NCBI RefSeq assembly: GCF_013387495.1
Contig: NZ_JABZEE010000008.1
Location: 1 to 64,000 of the forward strand
Origin: Streptomyces sp. PKU-EA00015
GTDB lineage: Bacteria > Actinomycetota > Actinomycetes > Streptomycetales > Streptomycetaceae
Reading direction: 5' to 3'
Length of the DNA: 64,000 nt
In this document: positions 36,434-46,356 of the stretch, piece by piece
Position numbering within the stretch: the stretch's first letter is position 1
How the letters are laid out: the number at the start of each line of letters is the position of its first letter
The notes under the pieces: model-generated
Told to the model about the DNA's origin: nothing
What the model saw: the letters and a program-made list of their open reading frames with translations, nothing else
The model's database searches: none
Program-made: the position numbers and the translations under genes

Positions 36434-37453
36434 TCAAGAGTAATGGGCGCGGGTGCGGGCCCCGCGCCCGCGCCCGCGCAGCGGCATCGTGGACGCGACC
36501 TCGGTCCGCACCCCGTCCCGCGCCCGCAGGAACCGACCCAGCGGATCGTCCGTCACCGACGTCCAGGGGAAGGAGGTCGCGTAGGGGCCGATCAGCCGGA
36601 ACTGCGCCAGCGCGTCCGCCCACCGCCCCCGCGCCACGAGCACGTACGCGAGCAGGTTGCGGACCTCGGCCGGCCAGGGGTCCCCGGCCGCGTAGTCCGC
36701 GGACAGCGCGATGGCGAGATCCGCCGCCGCGTCGATCCGGTCCTCCTGGACCGACGTGGTCGGCTCGCCGGTCAGCAACTGGGCGAACGCCGCCCGGACC
36801 GGCAGCGCCTGGACCAGCGAACCCGGCAGCGCGTCGGCCGCCGCCTCCTCGGCGAAGTCGAAGCACTCGCGGTGGGAGCCGTACCACTGGGCGGACAGGT
36901 ACTGCAGCGCCGCCACATGGCAGCCGTAGTGGTGCGACGACCGGCGGATGGCCCGTTCCCACAGGGACTCGAACGCCGTGTGCGTCGCGTGCGTCCCGCG
37001 GGCGTGGTCCAGCGCGATGCGCCACGGCACGGGGTCGCTCGGTTCGGCGTCCGCCGCCGCGTCGATCAGCGGGCCGACCTCGCGCAGCCGCTCGGCGCGG
37101 GCCGGCGACTCCCACGCCCGCGCGACCGCGAGCTGCGCCTTCACGAGCAGGGCGTCCGCGTCGCGGGGCGACGCGCCCAGCCAGCTGCCGAGCCATTCGT
37201 CCCGGTTCCTGGCGAAGGCGGCGAGCCGCGACACGTACCGGTCGCGGTTCTCCCATTCGGCTGATTCCCGGGTGGTCGCGAGCAGCTTCGCGGCCCCTTC
37301 GTACTCGCCCTCGGCGGCCGCGACGAGCGCGGGACCGAGCCGCTCGTCGGGGGCGTCGAGCAGCACCGCGTCGTCGGGCACGAGGCCGTCGGACAGCCCG
37401 GGCGTATGACGGATCATGCGCGCGGCACGAGTCAGGGCGCGAAGGAAAGACAT
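36434..37453 (-). CDS. Helical-repeat (TPR-like) protein of unknown function
   Basis: A 339-residue soluble protein that is almost all alpha-helical, with repeated Ala/Leu-rich helical pairs and motifs typical of TPR-like proteins (AEGEYEGAAKLL, ALLVKAQLAVARAW, LLAYVLVARGRWADALAQF). No catalytic motif was seen. Start alternatives are the ATGs at 37453 and 37465. It is the first gene of a three-gene unit with the LON protein and ybaK. Confidence 0.68.
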   Translation of the reverse strand: MSFLRALTRAARMIRHTPGLSDGLVPDDAVLLDAPDERLGPALVAAAEGEYEGAAKLLATTRESAEWENRDRYVSRLAAFARNRDEWLGSWLGASPRDADALLVKAQLAVARAWESPARAERLREVGPLIDAAADAEPSDPVPWRIALDHARGTHATHTAFESLWERAIRRSSHHYGCHVAALQYLSAQWYGSHRECFDFAEEAAADALPGSLVQALPVRAAFAQLLTGEPTTSVQEDRIDAAADLAIALSADYAAGDPWPAEVRNLLAYVLVARGRWADALAQFRLIGPYATSFPWTSVTDDPLGRFLRARDGVRTEVASTMPLRGRGRGARTRAHYS

Positions 37454-37577
37454 GGTGCGGACCATTGAAAACCGCAGGTGAGCGCGGCGCCAGAGCCCAC
37501 CTGTGAATCTTTGGTAGCGGCGGAAAGGTTGCTCGGGGGCGAGTCAAGACAGGGTAAAAGAAACGCCGTTCCGCGCC

Positions 37578-39179
37578 TTATCCGCGCCGCAGCAGGCGGG
37601 AGGCTCCCGCCGCCACCGTGGTCGCCAGAATCCACCCGAGAAGCACCAGCGCCGCCGAAGCCCATTGCCAGTGCTCGTCAAGTCTCCAATAGCCGTCCTG
37701 GCCGAGATTGATCACCGGAATGAGCAGATCCAGCGCGTACAGAGCCGGATTCCATTCCGGGTGCTCCTCCTTCTTGATCGGATCCGGGGCCACCTGTGCG
37801 AAGGCGATGGCGCCCGCCGCCCACAGCACCGCCATCCACAGCGCTGCCCGGCCGGGCCGGTAGCCGTACGCCACGGTCCAGTCCTGCAGGTAGCCCCACA
37901 GCTTCGCGGCCAGCGGCAGCGTCTCCCGCCGCCGGCGCTGCTTGGCCAGCAGCACCTCGCGGGCGTCCGCGTCCTCGCCGCAGTTGCGCAGCACGGTCGC
38001 GAGCCGTTCGTACGGCTCCGGGGAGTACTCCGGCGTCGCCGAGGTCACCCACTCCAGCCGGCGCGACAACGGGAACTCCTCGTACGGGACGAGGTTTTCG
38101 TAGACGAAGCCGCCCATCGCCAGACCGCCCGGTCCCGGCCAGCTCGCCGCCAGGTCGATCAGCGTCACCACCTTGGCGCCGTTCAGCACGACCCGGCCCT
38201 CCTCGGGACGCTCCGCGTTGAACCGCAGCTCGGGTGTCGTGATCCGGCGCAGCGACAGCTCCTCGTGCGGGCTCAGCACGAACCGCGCGCGGTTCAGGTC
38301 GACCGCGTCGCCGAACCGCCCGTCGTCCAGGCGCACCCCGCCGTAGCACTCGAAGGGCTGCAGCCGCGAGCCGCGCACCGCTGCCCCTGCGGTGTTGATC
38401 CCGAACGGGGGAGTGGCGCCCTGGTTGCCGGTGGCGACGCTCACCCAGGCGCCCGTCATGTACAGCGTGCGCTCCACGCTCAGCTGCGGGGCGTTCAGCG
38501 CGCGCCGCTCGGCGGCTGCCCGCAGCCGGCTGCCGCGCAGACTGAGCGAGACGCCGATCTTCGCGCCGCGCAGGCTGAACTCCCCGTATGTCTCGATCAG
38601 TTCGGCCTGTAAGTCCTGGGCGACCGACAGGCCGTCCGCGGTGATGGCACGCCCGCGGCGGTCCGGGCGCACATGGATCTGGTTGATCAGCAGGTCCGTG
38701 CCGATCTGCGCGTCGGTGAGCCGGATGCCGTGCTCCACCCGGCAGCGCGGCATGTGCAGATCGCCCTCCGTGCGCAGCCGGGCCGCCTCGATGCGCGGAA
38801 TCGCGCAGCCGACCAGGCGCACGGTGGTGAAGTGCGCCTCGGGCATCAGCAGCTCGTTCTCGAAGCGGCAGCCGTTGAGCTCGACGTAGGGGCCGATGCT
38901 GCCGCCGGCGAGCTTGAGCGTGCCGGTGATCTGGACGCCGCGCAGCTTGAGCGCGGCGACCCGCCCGGGCCGTGCGGAGGGCCCGCTCAGCAGCAGCCGC
39001 GCCACGATGGACGCGCGGACGCTGCGCTCGGGGCCCCAGGGGCGGGGGGAGAAGGGGTCGTTCAGCAGGGGATCGGTGTCGCTGAGGTCGTGCGTGCTTC
39101 CGTTTCTGAAGGCGGTCCACATGTTCTGCTCGGTCGGGCTCAGTCCCTCCGGGGGCCCGTCGTCAAGCGGCTCGGTCAC
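37578..39179 (-). CDS. Membrane protein with beta-helix-like repeats; contains a TTA codon
   Basis: A 533-residue protein. The first 400 residues show a repeated pattern of the type A-x-L-R-G-V-x-I-x-G-x-L, as in pentapeptide or bactofilin-like beta-helices (LRGVQITGTLKLAGGSIG, LRGAKIGVSLSLRGSRL). The C-terminal 130 residues carry two or three membrane spans (AALWMAVLWAAGAIAFA and SAALVLLGWILATTVAAG). Related Streptomyces proteins are often labelled membrane-associated oxidoreductase, but I see no nucleotide-binding or redox motif. One leucine is encoded by TTA (plus-strand 38610-38612), so translation may depend on bldA tRNA. GGAGGAG precedes the GTG start. Confidence 0.75.
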   Translation of the reverse strand: MTEPLDDGPPEGLSPTEQNMWTAFRNGSTHDLSDTDPLLNDPFSPRPWGPERSVRASIVARLLLSGPSARPGRVAALKLRGVQITGTLKLAGGSIGPYVELNGCRFENELLMPEAHFTTVRLVGCAIPRIEAARLRTEGDLHMPRCRVEHGIRLTDAQIGTDLLINQIHVRPDRRGRAITADGLSVAQDLQAELIETYGEFSLRGAKIGVSLSLRGSRLRAAAERRALNAPQLSVERTLYMTGAWVSVATGNQGATPPFGINTAGAAVRGSRLQPFECYGGVRLDDGRFGDAVDLNRARFVLSPHEELSLRRITTPELRFNAERPEEGRVVLNGAKVVTLIDLAASWPGPGGLAMGGFVYENLVPYEEFPLSRRLEWVTSATPEYSPEPYERLATVLRNCGEDADAREVLLAKQRRRRETLPLAAKLWGYLQDWTVAYGYRPGRAALWMAVLWAAGAIAFAQVAPDPIKKEEHPEWNPALYALDLLIPVINLGQDGYWRLDEHWQWASAALVLLGWILATTVAAGASRLLRRG

Positions 39180-39322
39180 TGCCGCTCCTCCGCTCGTTGG
39201 CTCGTACAGCTGTTCTTCCCGCTGAGTGACGGCCTGAACGCTAGTGGTGAGGGTCGGCCGGAGATGACTGGGGTGGCTGTTTTTGGCCTCCGGGAGCGGT
39301 GGGGGCCGGGTTACGGCCACGT

Positions 39323-39343
39323 CCGTATCAGTCACTGATACGG
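39323..39343. promoter_or_regulatory. Palindrome upstream of hisD
   Basis: Arms CCGTATCAG and CTGATACGG with a 3-nt spacer form a perfect 9-bp dyad 39 nt before the hisD GTG. A -10-like GAGAAT at 39369-39374 suggests transcription starts within a few bases of the start codon, so the mRNA may be leaderless and the dyad would lie near -35. This is inference. Confidence 0.55.
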
Positions 39344-39381
39344 AAAACAACCGCCGGATCCGGTCTGAGAGAATTGGTTCC

Positions 39382-40704
39382 GTGATCTCTCGAATCGATC
39401 TGCGCGGCGACGCCCTCCCGGAGGGCGGCGCTCTGCGCGACCTGCTGCCCCGTGCCGATTTCGACGTGGAAGCCGCCCTGGACAAGGTGCGGCCGATCTG
39501 CGAGGACGTGCATCATCGTGGCGACGCGGCGCTGATCGAGTACGCGGAGACGTTCGACGGGGTCGTCCTCGACCAGGTGCGCGTGCCCGCCGCCGCCCTC
39601 ACCCGGGCACTGGACGAGCTCGACGCCGAGGTCAGGGCCGCCCTGGAGGAGTCGATCCGGCGCGCCAGGATCGTCCACCGCGCACAGCGCCGCAAGGACC
39701 ACACCACGCAGGTCGTCCCCGGCGGCACCGTCACCGAGAAGTGGGTCCCCGTCGACCGCGTCGGGCTCTACGCCCCCGGTGGCCGGTCCGTCTACCCCTC
39801 CTCCGTGATCATGAACGTGGTGCCCGCGCAGGAAGCCGGCGTCCCGTCCCTCGCGCTGGCGTCCCCCGCGCAGAAGGAGTTCGGCGGCCTTCCGCACCCC
39901 ACCATCCTCGCGGCCTGCGCGCTGCTCGGCGTCGACGAGGTGTACGCGGCGGGCGGCGCCACGGCCGTCGCGATGTTCGCCTACGGCACCGAGTCCTGCC
40001 CCCCGGCCAACATGGTCACCGGCCCCGGCAACATCTGGGTCGCCGCGGCCAAGCGGTACTTCACCGGCCGTATCGGCATCGACGCCGAGGCCGGTCCCAC
40101 CGAGATCGCGATCCTCGCCGACTCGACCGCCGACCCGGTGCACGTCGCCGCCGACCTGATCAGCCAGGCCGAGCACGACCCGCTGGCCGCGGCCGTGCTC
40201 GTCACCGACTCCGAGGAGCTCGCCGCCGCGGTCGAGCGCGAGCTGGAGCCGCAGGTCGCGGCCACCAAGCACGTCGAGGACCGGATCAGGCCCGCGCTGG
40301 CCGGCAGGCAGTCCGCGATCGTCCTGGTCTCCTCGGTCGAGGACGGTCTCAAGGTCGTCGACGCGTACGGCGCCGAACACCTGGAGATCCAGACCGCCGA
40401 CGCCGGCGACGTCGCGGCCCGCGTCCGCAACGCGGGCGCGATCTTCGTCGGCCCGTGGGCGCCCGTGTCGCTCGGCGACTACGCCGCCGGCTCCAACCAC
40501 GTCCTGCCCACCGGTGGCTGCGCCTGCCACTCCTCGGGCCTGTCCGTGCAGTCGTTCCTGCGCGGCATCCACATCGTGGACTACACGCGCGACGCGCTCG
40601 CCGAGGTCGCCCACCACGTGGTGACGCTGGCCGAGGCGGAGGACCTGCCCGCGCACGGGGCCGCCCTGAAGGCTCGGTTCGACTGGAAGGTGCCGGGACA
40701 GTGA
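39382..40704 (+). CDS. hisD: HisD, histidinol dehydrogenase
   Basis: Catalyses the last two oxidation steps to histidine. The 440-residue protein has the conserved blocks [22 protein letters not shown] [53 protein letters not shown] and the C-terminal [18 protein letters not shown]. The GTG at 39382 matches the family N-terminus (MISRIDLRG) and starts a tight operon: the stop overlaps hisC by 4 nt. Confidence 0.97.
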   Translation: MISRIDLRGDALPEGGALRDLLPRADFDVEAALDKVRPICEDVHHRGDAALIEYAETFDGVVLDQVRVPAAALTRALDELDAEVRAALEESIRRARIVHRAQRRKDHTTQVVPGGTVTEKWVPVDRVGLYAPGGRSVYPSSVIMNVVPAQEAGVPSLALASPAQKEFGGLPHPTILAACALLGVDEVYAAGGATAVAMFAYGTESCPPANMVTGPGNIWVAAAKRYFTGRIGIDAEAGPTEIAILADSTADPVHVAADLISQAEHDPLAAAVLVTDSEELAAAVERELEPQVAATKHVEDRIRPALAGRQSAIVLVSSVEDGLKVVDAYGAEHLEIQTADAGDVAARVRNAGAIFVGPWAPVSLGDYAAGSNHVLPTGGCACHSSGLSVQSFLRGIHIVDYTRDALAEVAHHVVTLAEAEDLPAHGAALKARFDWKVPGQ

Positions 40705-41825
40705 GCGAGAACACCGGCATTGACGACCTGCCGATCCGGGACGAGCTGCGCGGCAAGTCCCCCTACGGCGCGCCCCAGCTCGACGTCCCCGTCCGGCTGA
40801 ACACCAACGAGAACCCCTACCCGCTTCCCGAGCCGCTCGTCGAGCGGATCGCCGAGCGCGTGCGCGACGCCGCGCGCGGGCTGAACCGCTACCCCGACCG
40901 GGACGCGGTCGAGCTGCGCACCGAGCTGGCGCGCTACCTCACCCGCACGACCGGCCACGAGGTCACGCTCGCCAACGTCTGGGCCGCCAACGGCTCCAAC
41001 GAGGTCATCCAGCAGCTGCTGCAGACCTTCGCCGGCCCCGGGCGGGTCGCCATCGGCTTCGAGCCGTCCTACTCCATGCACGGGCTCATCTCCCGGGGCA
41101 CCGGCACGGGCTGGATCTCCGGCCCCCGTGGCGACGACTTCACCATCGACGTCGGCAAGGCGCGGGCCGCCATCGCCGAGCACCGACCGGACGTCGTCTT
41201 CGTCACCACGCCCAACAACCCCACCGGCACCGCTGTCGACGCCGACACCGTCCTCGCGCTGTACGAGGCCGCGCAGGCGGCCAAGCCGTCCCTCGTCGTG
41301 GTGGACGAGGCGTACGTGGAGTTCAGCCACCACCCCTCACTGCTGCCGCTCATCGAGGGCCGGCCGAACCTGGTGATCTCGCGCACGATGTCGAAGGCGT
41401 TCGGCGCGGCCGGGCTGCGCCTCGGCTACCTCGCCGCGCACCCCGCGGTGGTCGACGCCGTCCAGCTGGTGCGCCTGCCGTACCACCTGTCGGCCGTCAC
41501 CCAGGCCACCGCGCTGGCCGCCCTGGAGCACACCGATACGCTCCTCGGGTACGTCGAGCAGCTGAAGACCGAGCGGGACCGGCTGGTCGCGGAGCTGCGC
41601 GCCATCGGCTACGAAGTCACCGACTCCGACGCCAATTTCGTGCAGTTCGGGCGCTTCGACGGCGAGGGCGGCGCGCAGGCGATGTGGCAGAAGATCCTCG
41701 ACCACGGCGTGCTGGTCCGTGACAACGGCGTACCGGGCCGGCTGCGGGTCACCGCCGGTACGCCCGAAGAGAACGACGCGTTCCTCGATGCGGTTCGCGC
41801 ACTGAAGAAGGAGCAGAGCTCATGA
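40701..41825 (+). CDS. hisC: HisC, histidinol-phosphate aminotransferase
   Basis: PLP-dependent fold type I aminotransferase of 374 residues. [10 protein letters not shown] is at residues 34-43, the tyrosine/aspartate PLP-ring motif is in VVDEAYVEF, and the PLP lysine is in [15 protein letters not shown]. The C-terminal small domain ends with [14 protein letters not shown]. Overlaps hisD (GTGA) and hisB (ATGA). Confidence 0.96.
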   Translation: MSENTGIDDLPIRDELRGKSPYGAPQLDVPVRLNTNENPYPLPEPLVERIAERVRDAARGLNRYPDRDAVELRTELARYLTRTTGHEVTLANVWAANGSNEVIQQLLQTFAGPGRVAIGFEPSYSMHGLISRGTGTGWISGPRGDDFTIDVGKARAAIAEHRPDVVFVTTPNNPTGTAVDADTVLALYEAAQAAKPSLVVVDEAYVEFSHHPSLLPLIEGRPNLVISRTMSKAFGAAGLRLGYLAAHPAVVDAVQLVRLPYHLSAVTQATALAALEHTDTLLGYVEQLKTERDRLVAELRAIGYEVTDSDANFVQFGRFDGEGGAQAMWQKILDHGVLVRDNGVPGRLRVTAGTPEENDAFLDAVRALKKEQSS

Positions 41826-42415
41826 GCCGCACTGGACGGGTCGAGCGCACCACCAAGGAGACCTCGGTCGTCGTCGAGATAGACCTCGACGGCACCGGCA
41901 AGGTCGACGTCGCCACCGGCGTCGGTTTCTTCGACCACATGCTGGACCAGCTCGGCAGGCACGGCCTGTTCGACCTGACCGTCAAGACCGACGGCGACCT
42001 GCACATCGACACCCACCACACCATCGAGGACACCGCCCTCGCGCTCGGAGCCGCCTTCAAGCAGGCCCTCGGCGACAAGGTGGGCATCTACCGCTTCGGC
42101 AACTGCACCGTGCCGCTGGACGAGTCCCTCGCGCAGGTCACCGTCGACCTCTCGGGCCGCCCCTACCTGGTGCACACCGAGCCGGAGAACATGGCGCCGA
42201 TGATCGGCACCTACGACACGACGATGACCCGGCACATCCTGGAGTCCTTCGTCGCCCAGGCGCAGATCGCCCTGCACGTCCACGTCCCGTACGGGCGCAA
42301 CGCGCACCACATCGTCGAGTGTCAGTTCAAGGCCCTCGCCCGCGCCCTGCGCTACGCCTCGGAGCGCGACCCGCGCGCCGCCGGCATTCTTCCCTCCACG
42401 AAGGGCGCGCTGTAA
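41822..42415 (+). CDS. hisB: HisB, imidazoleglycerol-phosphate dehydratase
   Basis: Monofunctional dehydratase of 197 residues, the usual actinobacterial form without the phosphatase domain. Metal-binding His/Glu motifs are seen as [28 protein letters not shown] and [13 protein letters not shown]. It starts with ATGA overlap to hisC. Confidence 0.96.
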   Translation: MSRTGRVERTTKETSVVVEIDLDGTGKVDVATGVGFFDHMLDQLGRHGLFDLTVKTDGDLHIDTHHTIEDTALALGAAFKQALGDKVGIYRFGNCTVPLDESLAQVTVDLSGRPYLVHTEPENMAPMIGTYDTTMTRHILESFVAQAQIALHVHVPYGRNAHHIVECQFKALARALRYASERDPRAAGILPSTKGAL

Positions 42416-42419
42416 GACG

Positions 42420-42587
42420 ATGACCGGCCTGTCCACCATCCTCATCGTCGTCGGGCTGTTCCTCGCCGGCGGCGTCTACTCCTTCTCCAGACAGAAGATG
42501 CCCAAGGGGCCCATCGTGCTGCTGACCGCGGCCTCCGCGATGTGCCTGGTCGCCGGCGTCCTGCGGATTCAGGGAATCTGGGAGTAG
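42420..42587 (+). CDS. Small membrane protein in the his operon (55 aa)
   Basis: A 55-residue protein with two hydrophobic stretches (about 5-22 and 33-50) around a short basic loop (SRQKMPKGP). It starts 4 nt after hisB and ends 4 nt before hisH, and its position is typical of Streptomyces his operons. Function unknown. It is too short to appear in many gene lists. Confidence 0.8.
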   Translation: MTGLSTILIVVGLFLAGGVYSFSRQKMPKGPIVLLTAASAMCLVAGVLRIQGIWE

Positions 42588-42591
42588 CAGA

Positions 42592-43233
42592 ATGAGCGCA
42601 CAGAAGAAGGTCGTCGTCTTCGACTACGGCTTCGGCAACGTCCGTTCCGCCGAGCGCGCCCTCGCGCGCGTCGGCGCGGACGTCGAGATCACCCGTGACT
42701 ACGACAGGGCCATGAACGCCGACGGGCTCCTCGTCCCCGGCGTCGGCGCCTTCGCCGCCTGCATGGAGGGCCTGACCCAGGCCCGGGGCAACTGGATCGT
42801 CGACCGAAGGCTCTCCGGCGGCCGGCCCGTCATGGGCATCTGCGTCGGCATGCAGATCCTGTTCGCGCGCGGCATCGAGCACGGCGTCGAGACCGACGGC
42901 CTCGACGAATGGCCCGGCACCGTCGGGCCGCTGAAGGCCCCGGTTGTGCCCCACATGGGCTGGAACACCGTCGATGCGCCCGCGGACAGCGAGCTCTTCG
43001 CCGGAGTCGACGACGACGCGCGGTTCTACTTCGTGCACTCCTACGCGGTGCACGAGTGGAACTTCGAGGCCACCAACGCCGCCATGCGCGCGCCCAAGGT
43101 CACCTGGGCCACGCACGGCGAGTCCTTCGTCGCCGCCGTCGAGAACGGCGCGCTGTGGGCCACCCAGTTCCATCCCGAGAAGTCCGGCGACGCCGGTGCC
43201 CAGCTGCTGACCAATTGGATCGAGACGCTCTGA
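42592..43233 (+). CDS. hisH: HisH, imidazole glycerol phosphate synthase glutamine amidotransferase subunit
   Basis: Class I glutamine amidotransferase of 213 residues that feeds ammonia to HisF. The nucleophile is Cys84 in [11 protein letters not shown], and the His-Glu pair is in TQFHPEKSG near residue 195. The stop overlaps the priA start (TGATG). Confidence 0.96.
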   Translation: MSAQKKVVVFDYGFGNVRSAERALARVGADVEITRDYDRAMNADGLLVPGVGAFAACMEGLTQARGNWIVDRRLSGGRPVMGICVGMQILFARGIEHGVETDGLDEWPGTVGPLKAPVVPHMGWNTVDAPADSELFAGVDDDARFYFVHSYAVHEWNFEATNAAMRAPKVTWATHGESFVAAVENGALWATQFHPEKSGDAGAQLLTNWIETL

Positions 43234-43967
43234 TGCCGAAGCTTGAACTCCTCCCCGCAGTCGACGTCCGCGACGGCCAGGCCGTCCGCCTCGTCCATGG
43301 CGAGTCCGGTACGGAGACCTCCTACGGCTCCCCGCTGGAGGCCGCCCTCGCGTGGCAGCGCGCGGGCGCCGAGTGGCTGCACCTCGTCGATCTGGACGCC
43401 GCCTTCGGCACCGGCGACAACCGCGACCTGATCGCCGAGGTCGCAGGGAGCCTGTCGGGTCACGGCATCAAGGTCGAACTGTCCGGCGGCATCCGCGACG
43501 ACGCCTCCCTCGCGGCCGCGCTCGCCACCGGCTGCCGACGCGTCAACCTGGGCACCGCCGCGCTGGAGACCCCCGAGTGGGTCGCCAAGGTCATCGCCGA
43601 GTACGGCGACAGGATCGCCGTCGGCCTCGACGTGCGGGGCACCACCCTGCGCGGCCGCGGCTGGACCCGCGACGGCGGCGACCTGTACGAGACCCTGGCC
43701 CGCCTCGACTCCGAGGGCTGCGCCCGGTACGTGGTCACCGACATCGCCAAGGACGGCACGCTCCAGGGCCCCAACCTGGAGCTGCTGCGGAACGTCTGCG
43801 CCGCGACCGACAAGCCCGTCGTCGCCTCCGGCGGCGTCTCCTCCCTCGACGACCTGCGCGCCCTCGCGTCCCTGGTGCCCGAGGGCGTCGAGGGCGCGAT
43901 CGTCGGAAAGGCGCTGTACGCCAAGGCGTTCACGCTGGAAGAGGCCCTGGCGGCGGTGTCCGCATGA
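43233..43967 (+). CDS. priA: PriA, bifunctional HisA/TrpF isomerase
   Basis: A 244-residue beta/alpha barrel. Catalytic Asp11 (AVDVRDG) and Asp170 (VVTDIAKDG) and the phosphate-binding Arg19 (VRLVHGE) follow the actinobacterial PriA pattern, in which one enzyme isomerises both ProFAR (histidine) and phosphoribosylanthranilate (tryptophan). The trp genes in this window include no trpF, which agrees with a dual role. It lies in the his operon between hisH and ridA. Confidence 0.93.
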   Translation: MPKLELLPAVDVRDGQAVRLVHGESGTETSYGSPLEAALAWQRAGAEWLHLVDLDAAFGTGDNRDLIAEVAGSLSGHGIKVELSGGIRDDASLAAALATGCRRVNLGTAALETPEWVAKVIAEYGDRIAVGLDVRGTTLRGRGWTRDGGDLYETLARLDSEGCARYVVTDIAKDGTLQGPNLELLRNVCAATDKPVVASGGVSSLDDLRALASLVPEGVEGAIVGKALYAKAFTLEEALAAVSA

Positions 43968-44377
43968 CGGAAGCCGTACGCCGGATCGGCTCGGGCGGTC
44001 CGTGGGAGGAGTCCTTCGGCTACTCCCGCGCCGTCCAGCTGTCCAACGGCCTGGTCCTCGTCTCCGGCTGCACCTCCATCGTCGGCGGCGAGATCTCCGC
44101 GGGCGGACCGTTCGAGCAGACGATGACCGCGTTCGGGGTGGCGATCGACGCCCTGAAGGAACTCGGCCTCGGCGCCGAGGACGTCGTGCGCACTCGCATG
44201 TACATCACTCATGCCCGGGACGTGGACGAAGTGGGCCGCGCGCACAAGGAGTTGTTCGGCGAGGTCCGTCCGGCCGCGTCGATGCTCATCGTCTCCGGCT
44301 TCGTCGACCCCTCGCTGGTGGTCGAGGTCGAGGTCGAGGCGTACCGGCCCACCGCAACCGAAGGAGGTGCCGCATGA
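43964..44377 (+). CDS. RidA family enamine/imine deaminase
   Basis: A 137-residue single-domain protein with the RidA signature [19 protein letters not shown] and the substrate-binding Arg in EVRPAASML. It likely removes reactive enamines from PLP-dependent reactions such as those around serine and aspartate metabolism. The ATG overlaps the priA stop and its end overlaps hisF, so it is translated with the his genes. Confidence 0.85.
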   Translation: MTEAVRRIGSGGPWEESFGYSRAVQLSNGLVLVSGCTSIVGGEISAGGPFEQTMTAFGVAIDALKELGLGAEDVVRTRMYITHARDVDEVGRAHKELFGEVRPAASMLIVSGFVDPSLVVEVEVEAYRPTATEGGAA

Positions 44378-45129
44378 CCCTCGCGGTCCGCGTGATCCCC
44401 TGCCTGGACGTCGACGCCGGCCGGGTCGTCAAGGGCGTCAACTTCCAGAACCTGCGCGACGCGGGCGACCCCGTCGAGATGGCCAAGCTGTACGACGCCG
44501 AAGGCGCCGACGAGCTCACCTTCCTCGACATCACCGCCTCGTCCGGAAACCGGGAGACCACCTACGACGTGGTGCGCCGCACCGCCGAACAGGTCTTCAT
44601 CCCGCTCACCGTCGGCGGCGGCGTGCGCAGCGCCGAGGACGTCGACAAGCTGTTGCGCGCGGGCGCCGACAAGGTCGGTGTCAACACCGCGGCGATCGCC
44701 CGCCCCGAGCTGATCCGCGAGATCGCCGAGCGGTTCGGCCGCCAGGTGCTGGTGCTGTCCGTCGACGCACGGCGGACCGCGGCGGGGTCGTTCGAGGTCA
44801 CCACGCACGGCGGCCGCAAGGGCACCGGCATCGACGCCGTCGAGTGGGCGCACCGGGCCGCCGAACTGGGCGCCGGCGAGATCCTGCTCAACTCGATGGA
44901 CGCCGACGGCACCAAGGACGGCTACGACACCGAGATGATCGCGGCCGTGCGGAAGCACGTGACGATCCCGGTGATCGCGTCCGGCGGCGCCGGCAAGCTG
45001 GCCGACTTCCCGCCGGCCGTCGACGCGGGCGCGGACGCGGTGCTCGCCGCCTCCGTGTTCCACTTCGGCGACCTGCGGATCTCCCAGGTCAAGGACGCCC
45101 TGCGGGCAGCGGGCCACCCGGTCCGCTGA
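44374..45129 (+). CDS. hisF: HisF, imidazole glycerol phosphate synthase cyclase subunit
   Basis: A 251-residue beta/alpha barrel. Catalytic Asp12 (CLDVDAG) and the Asp in [13 protein letters not shown] are intact, and [12 protein letters not shown] and IASGGAGKL are conserved. AAGGAGG precedes the ATG. A strong terminator follows, closing the hisD-hisF operon. Confidence 0.96.
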   Translation: MTLAVRVIPCLDVDAGRVVKGVNFQNLRDAGDPVEMAKLYDAEGADELTFLDITASSGNRETTYDVVRRTAEQVFIPLTVGGGVRSAEDVDKLLRAGADKVGVNTAAIARPELIREIAERFGRQVLVLSVDARRTAAGSFEVTTHGGRKGTGIDAVEWAHRAAELGAGEILLNSMDADGTKDGYDTEMIAAVRKHVTIPVIASGGAGKLADFPPAVDAGADAVLAASVFHFGDLRISQVKDALRAAGHPVR

Positions 45130-45136
45130 CCCCGAA

Positions 45137-45175
45137 CCGAAGGGGTCCCGGCAGAACGTCCCGGGACCCCTTCGG
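45137..45175. terminator. Terminator after hisF, possibly bidirectional
   Basis: A perfect 15-bp stem (45137-45151 with 45161-45175) and a 9-nt loop, between the hisF stop and the convergent DinB-like gene. Confidence 0.85.
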
Positions 45176-45263
45176 CACGTCCGCACGTCCCTGCGCGCCC
45201 GTACGGGTGTGCCCCGCGCCGGGCCGGACAACGCACGAGAATCTCTCGCGGGCGCGCCGGCAC

Positions 45264-45896
45264 CTACACCCCGAGCTGCGCCTCGCGGACCCGCGTGATC
45301 GAGTCCTTGTCGCCCTCCAGGTCCACCCGCGCCGCGTCCTGGCGGCCGAAGGCGAACAGCAGCAGCTCGCCGGGCTCCCCGGTCACCGTCACCACGGGCG
45401 TACCGCGATGCGCCACCGCCGTCCGCCCGTCCGGCCGGCGCAGCACCAGACCCACCGGCGACCTGCGCCCCAGCAGGCGCGCGCCCTTCTCCAGGCGCGA
45501 CCACAGCACGTTCTCGAAGACCTTGTCCAGATCACGCGGCGCCCAGTCCGGCTGTGCCCGCCGCACGTCCTCGGCATGGACGAAGAACTCGATCGTGTTC
45601 GCCGCCTCGTCGACCTGTTTGATGGCGTACGGGGACATCCGCGGCGGCCCCGTACGGATCAGCAGGACCAGCTCGTCGTACGGCTTCGCCGCGAACTCCG
45701 CCTGGATCCGCTCCGCACGGTCCTTGAGCGCCTTGATCAGGATCCCGCCCGCGGCGTCCGGCCTGCGCTCGCGCATCACCACGTGCGCCGCCAGCTCCCG
45801 GGTCGTCCAGCCGTGGCACAGGGTCGCGGCCTCCGGCCCCGCCGCCTCCAACACATCGGCGAGCAGAAGTCGTTCGCGCTTCGCATGGGTCGACAT
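45264..45896 (-). CDS. TIGR03085 family, mycothiol maleylpyruvate isomerase/DinB-like protein
   Basis: A 210-residue DinB-fold protein. The N-terminal helix bundle starts [16 protein letters not shown] and contains [20 protein letters not shown] and [15 protein letters not shown], whose histidines are the likely metal ligands of this mycothiol-linked superfamily. No substrate is known. The ATG at 45896 was chosen; the reading frame is open for 23 more codons upstream. It is divergent from hisI. Confidence 0.83.
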   Translation of the reverse strand: MSTHAKRERLLLADVLEAAGPEAATLCHGWTTRELAAHVVMRERRPDAAGGILIKALKDRAERIQAEFAAKPYDELVLLIRTGPPRMSPYAIKQVDEAANTIEFFVHAEDVRRAQPDWAPRDLDKVFENVLWSRLEKGARLLGRRSPVGLVLRRPDGRTAVAHRGTPVVTVTGEPGELLLFAFGRQDAARVDLEGDKDSITRVREAQLGV

Positions 45897-45979
45897 GCCC
45901 GCCAGCGTACGGCCGCCCCGCCGGGTCCGCCCAGTGGACGCACCGACCGGGCCACCCCACGGCACGGCACAATGGGCGC

Positions 45980-46345
45980 ATGACCAGCAGTGTCCCCGCC
46001 AGTGGCCTCGACCCCGCCGTCGCCGCCCGCCTCAAGCGCAGCGCCGACGGCCTTCTCCCCGCCATCGCCCAGCAGTACGACACCGGTGAGGTGCTGATGC
46101 TCGGCTGGATGGACGACGAGGCACTGCACCGCACCCTGACCACCGGCCGCTGCACCTACTGGTCCCGCAGCCGCCAGGAGTACTGGGTCAAGGGCGACAC
46201 CTCCGGCCACGTCCAGCACGTGAAGTCCGTCGCCCTGGACTGCGACGCCGACACCGTGCTCGTCAAGGTCGACCAGGTCGGCGCCGCCTGCCACACCGGC
46301 GCCCGGACCTGCTTCGACGCCGACGTCCTGCCCCTCGGCGAGTAG
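45980..46345 (+). CDS. hisI: HisI, phosphoribosyl-AMP cyclohydrolase
   Basis: A 121-residue monofunctional PRA-CH (no HisE domain). Zinc- and Mg-binding residues are in [22 protein letters not shown] and the second Cys in RTCFDAD. It lies 11 nt before trpE, so the histidine and tryptophan genes are joined here. hisG, hisE and a histidinol phosphatase are not in the window. Confidence 0.95.
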   Translation: MTSSVPASGLDPAVAARLKRSADGLLPAIAQQYDTGEVLMLGWMDDEALHRTLTTGRCTYWSRSRQEYWVKGDTSGHVQHVKSVALDCDADTVLVKVDQVGAACHTGARTCFDADVLPLGE

Positions 46346-46356
46346 GGTCTGCCGCC

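Noticed and set aside
46346..46356. A trp leader peptide or attenuator before trpE
   Set aside because: Only 11 nt separate hisI and trpE, and no run of Trp codons was found.
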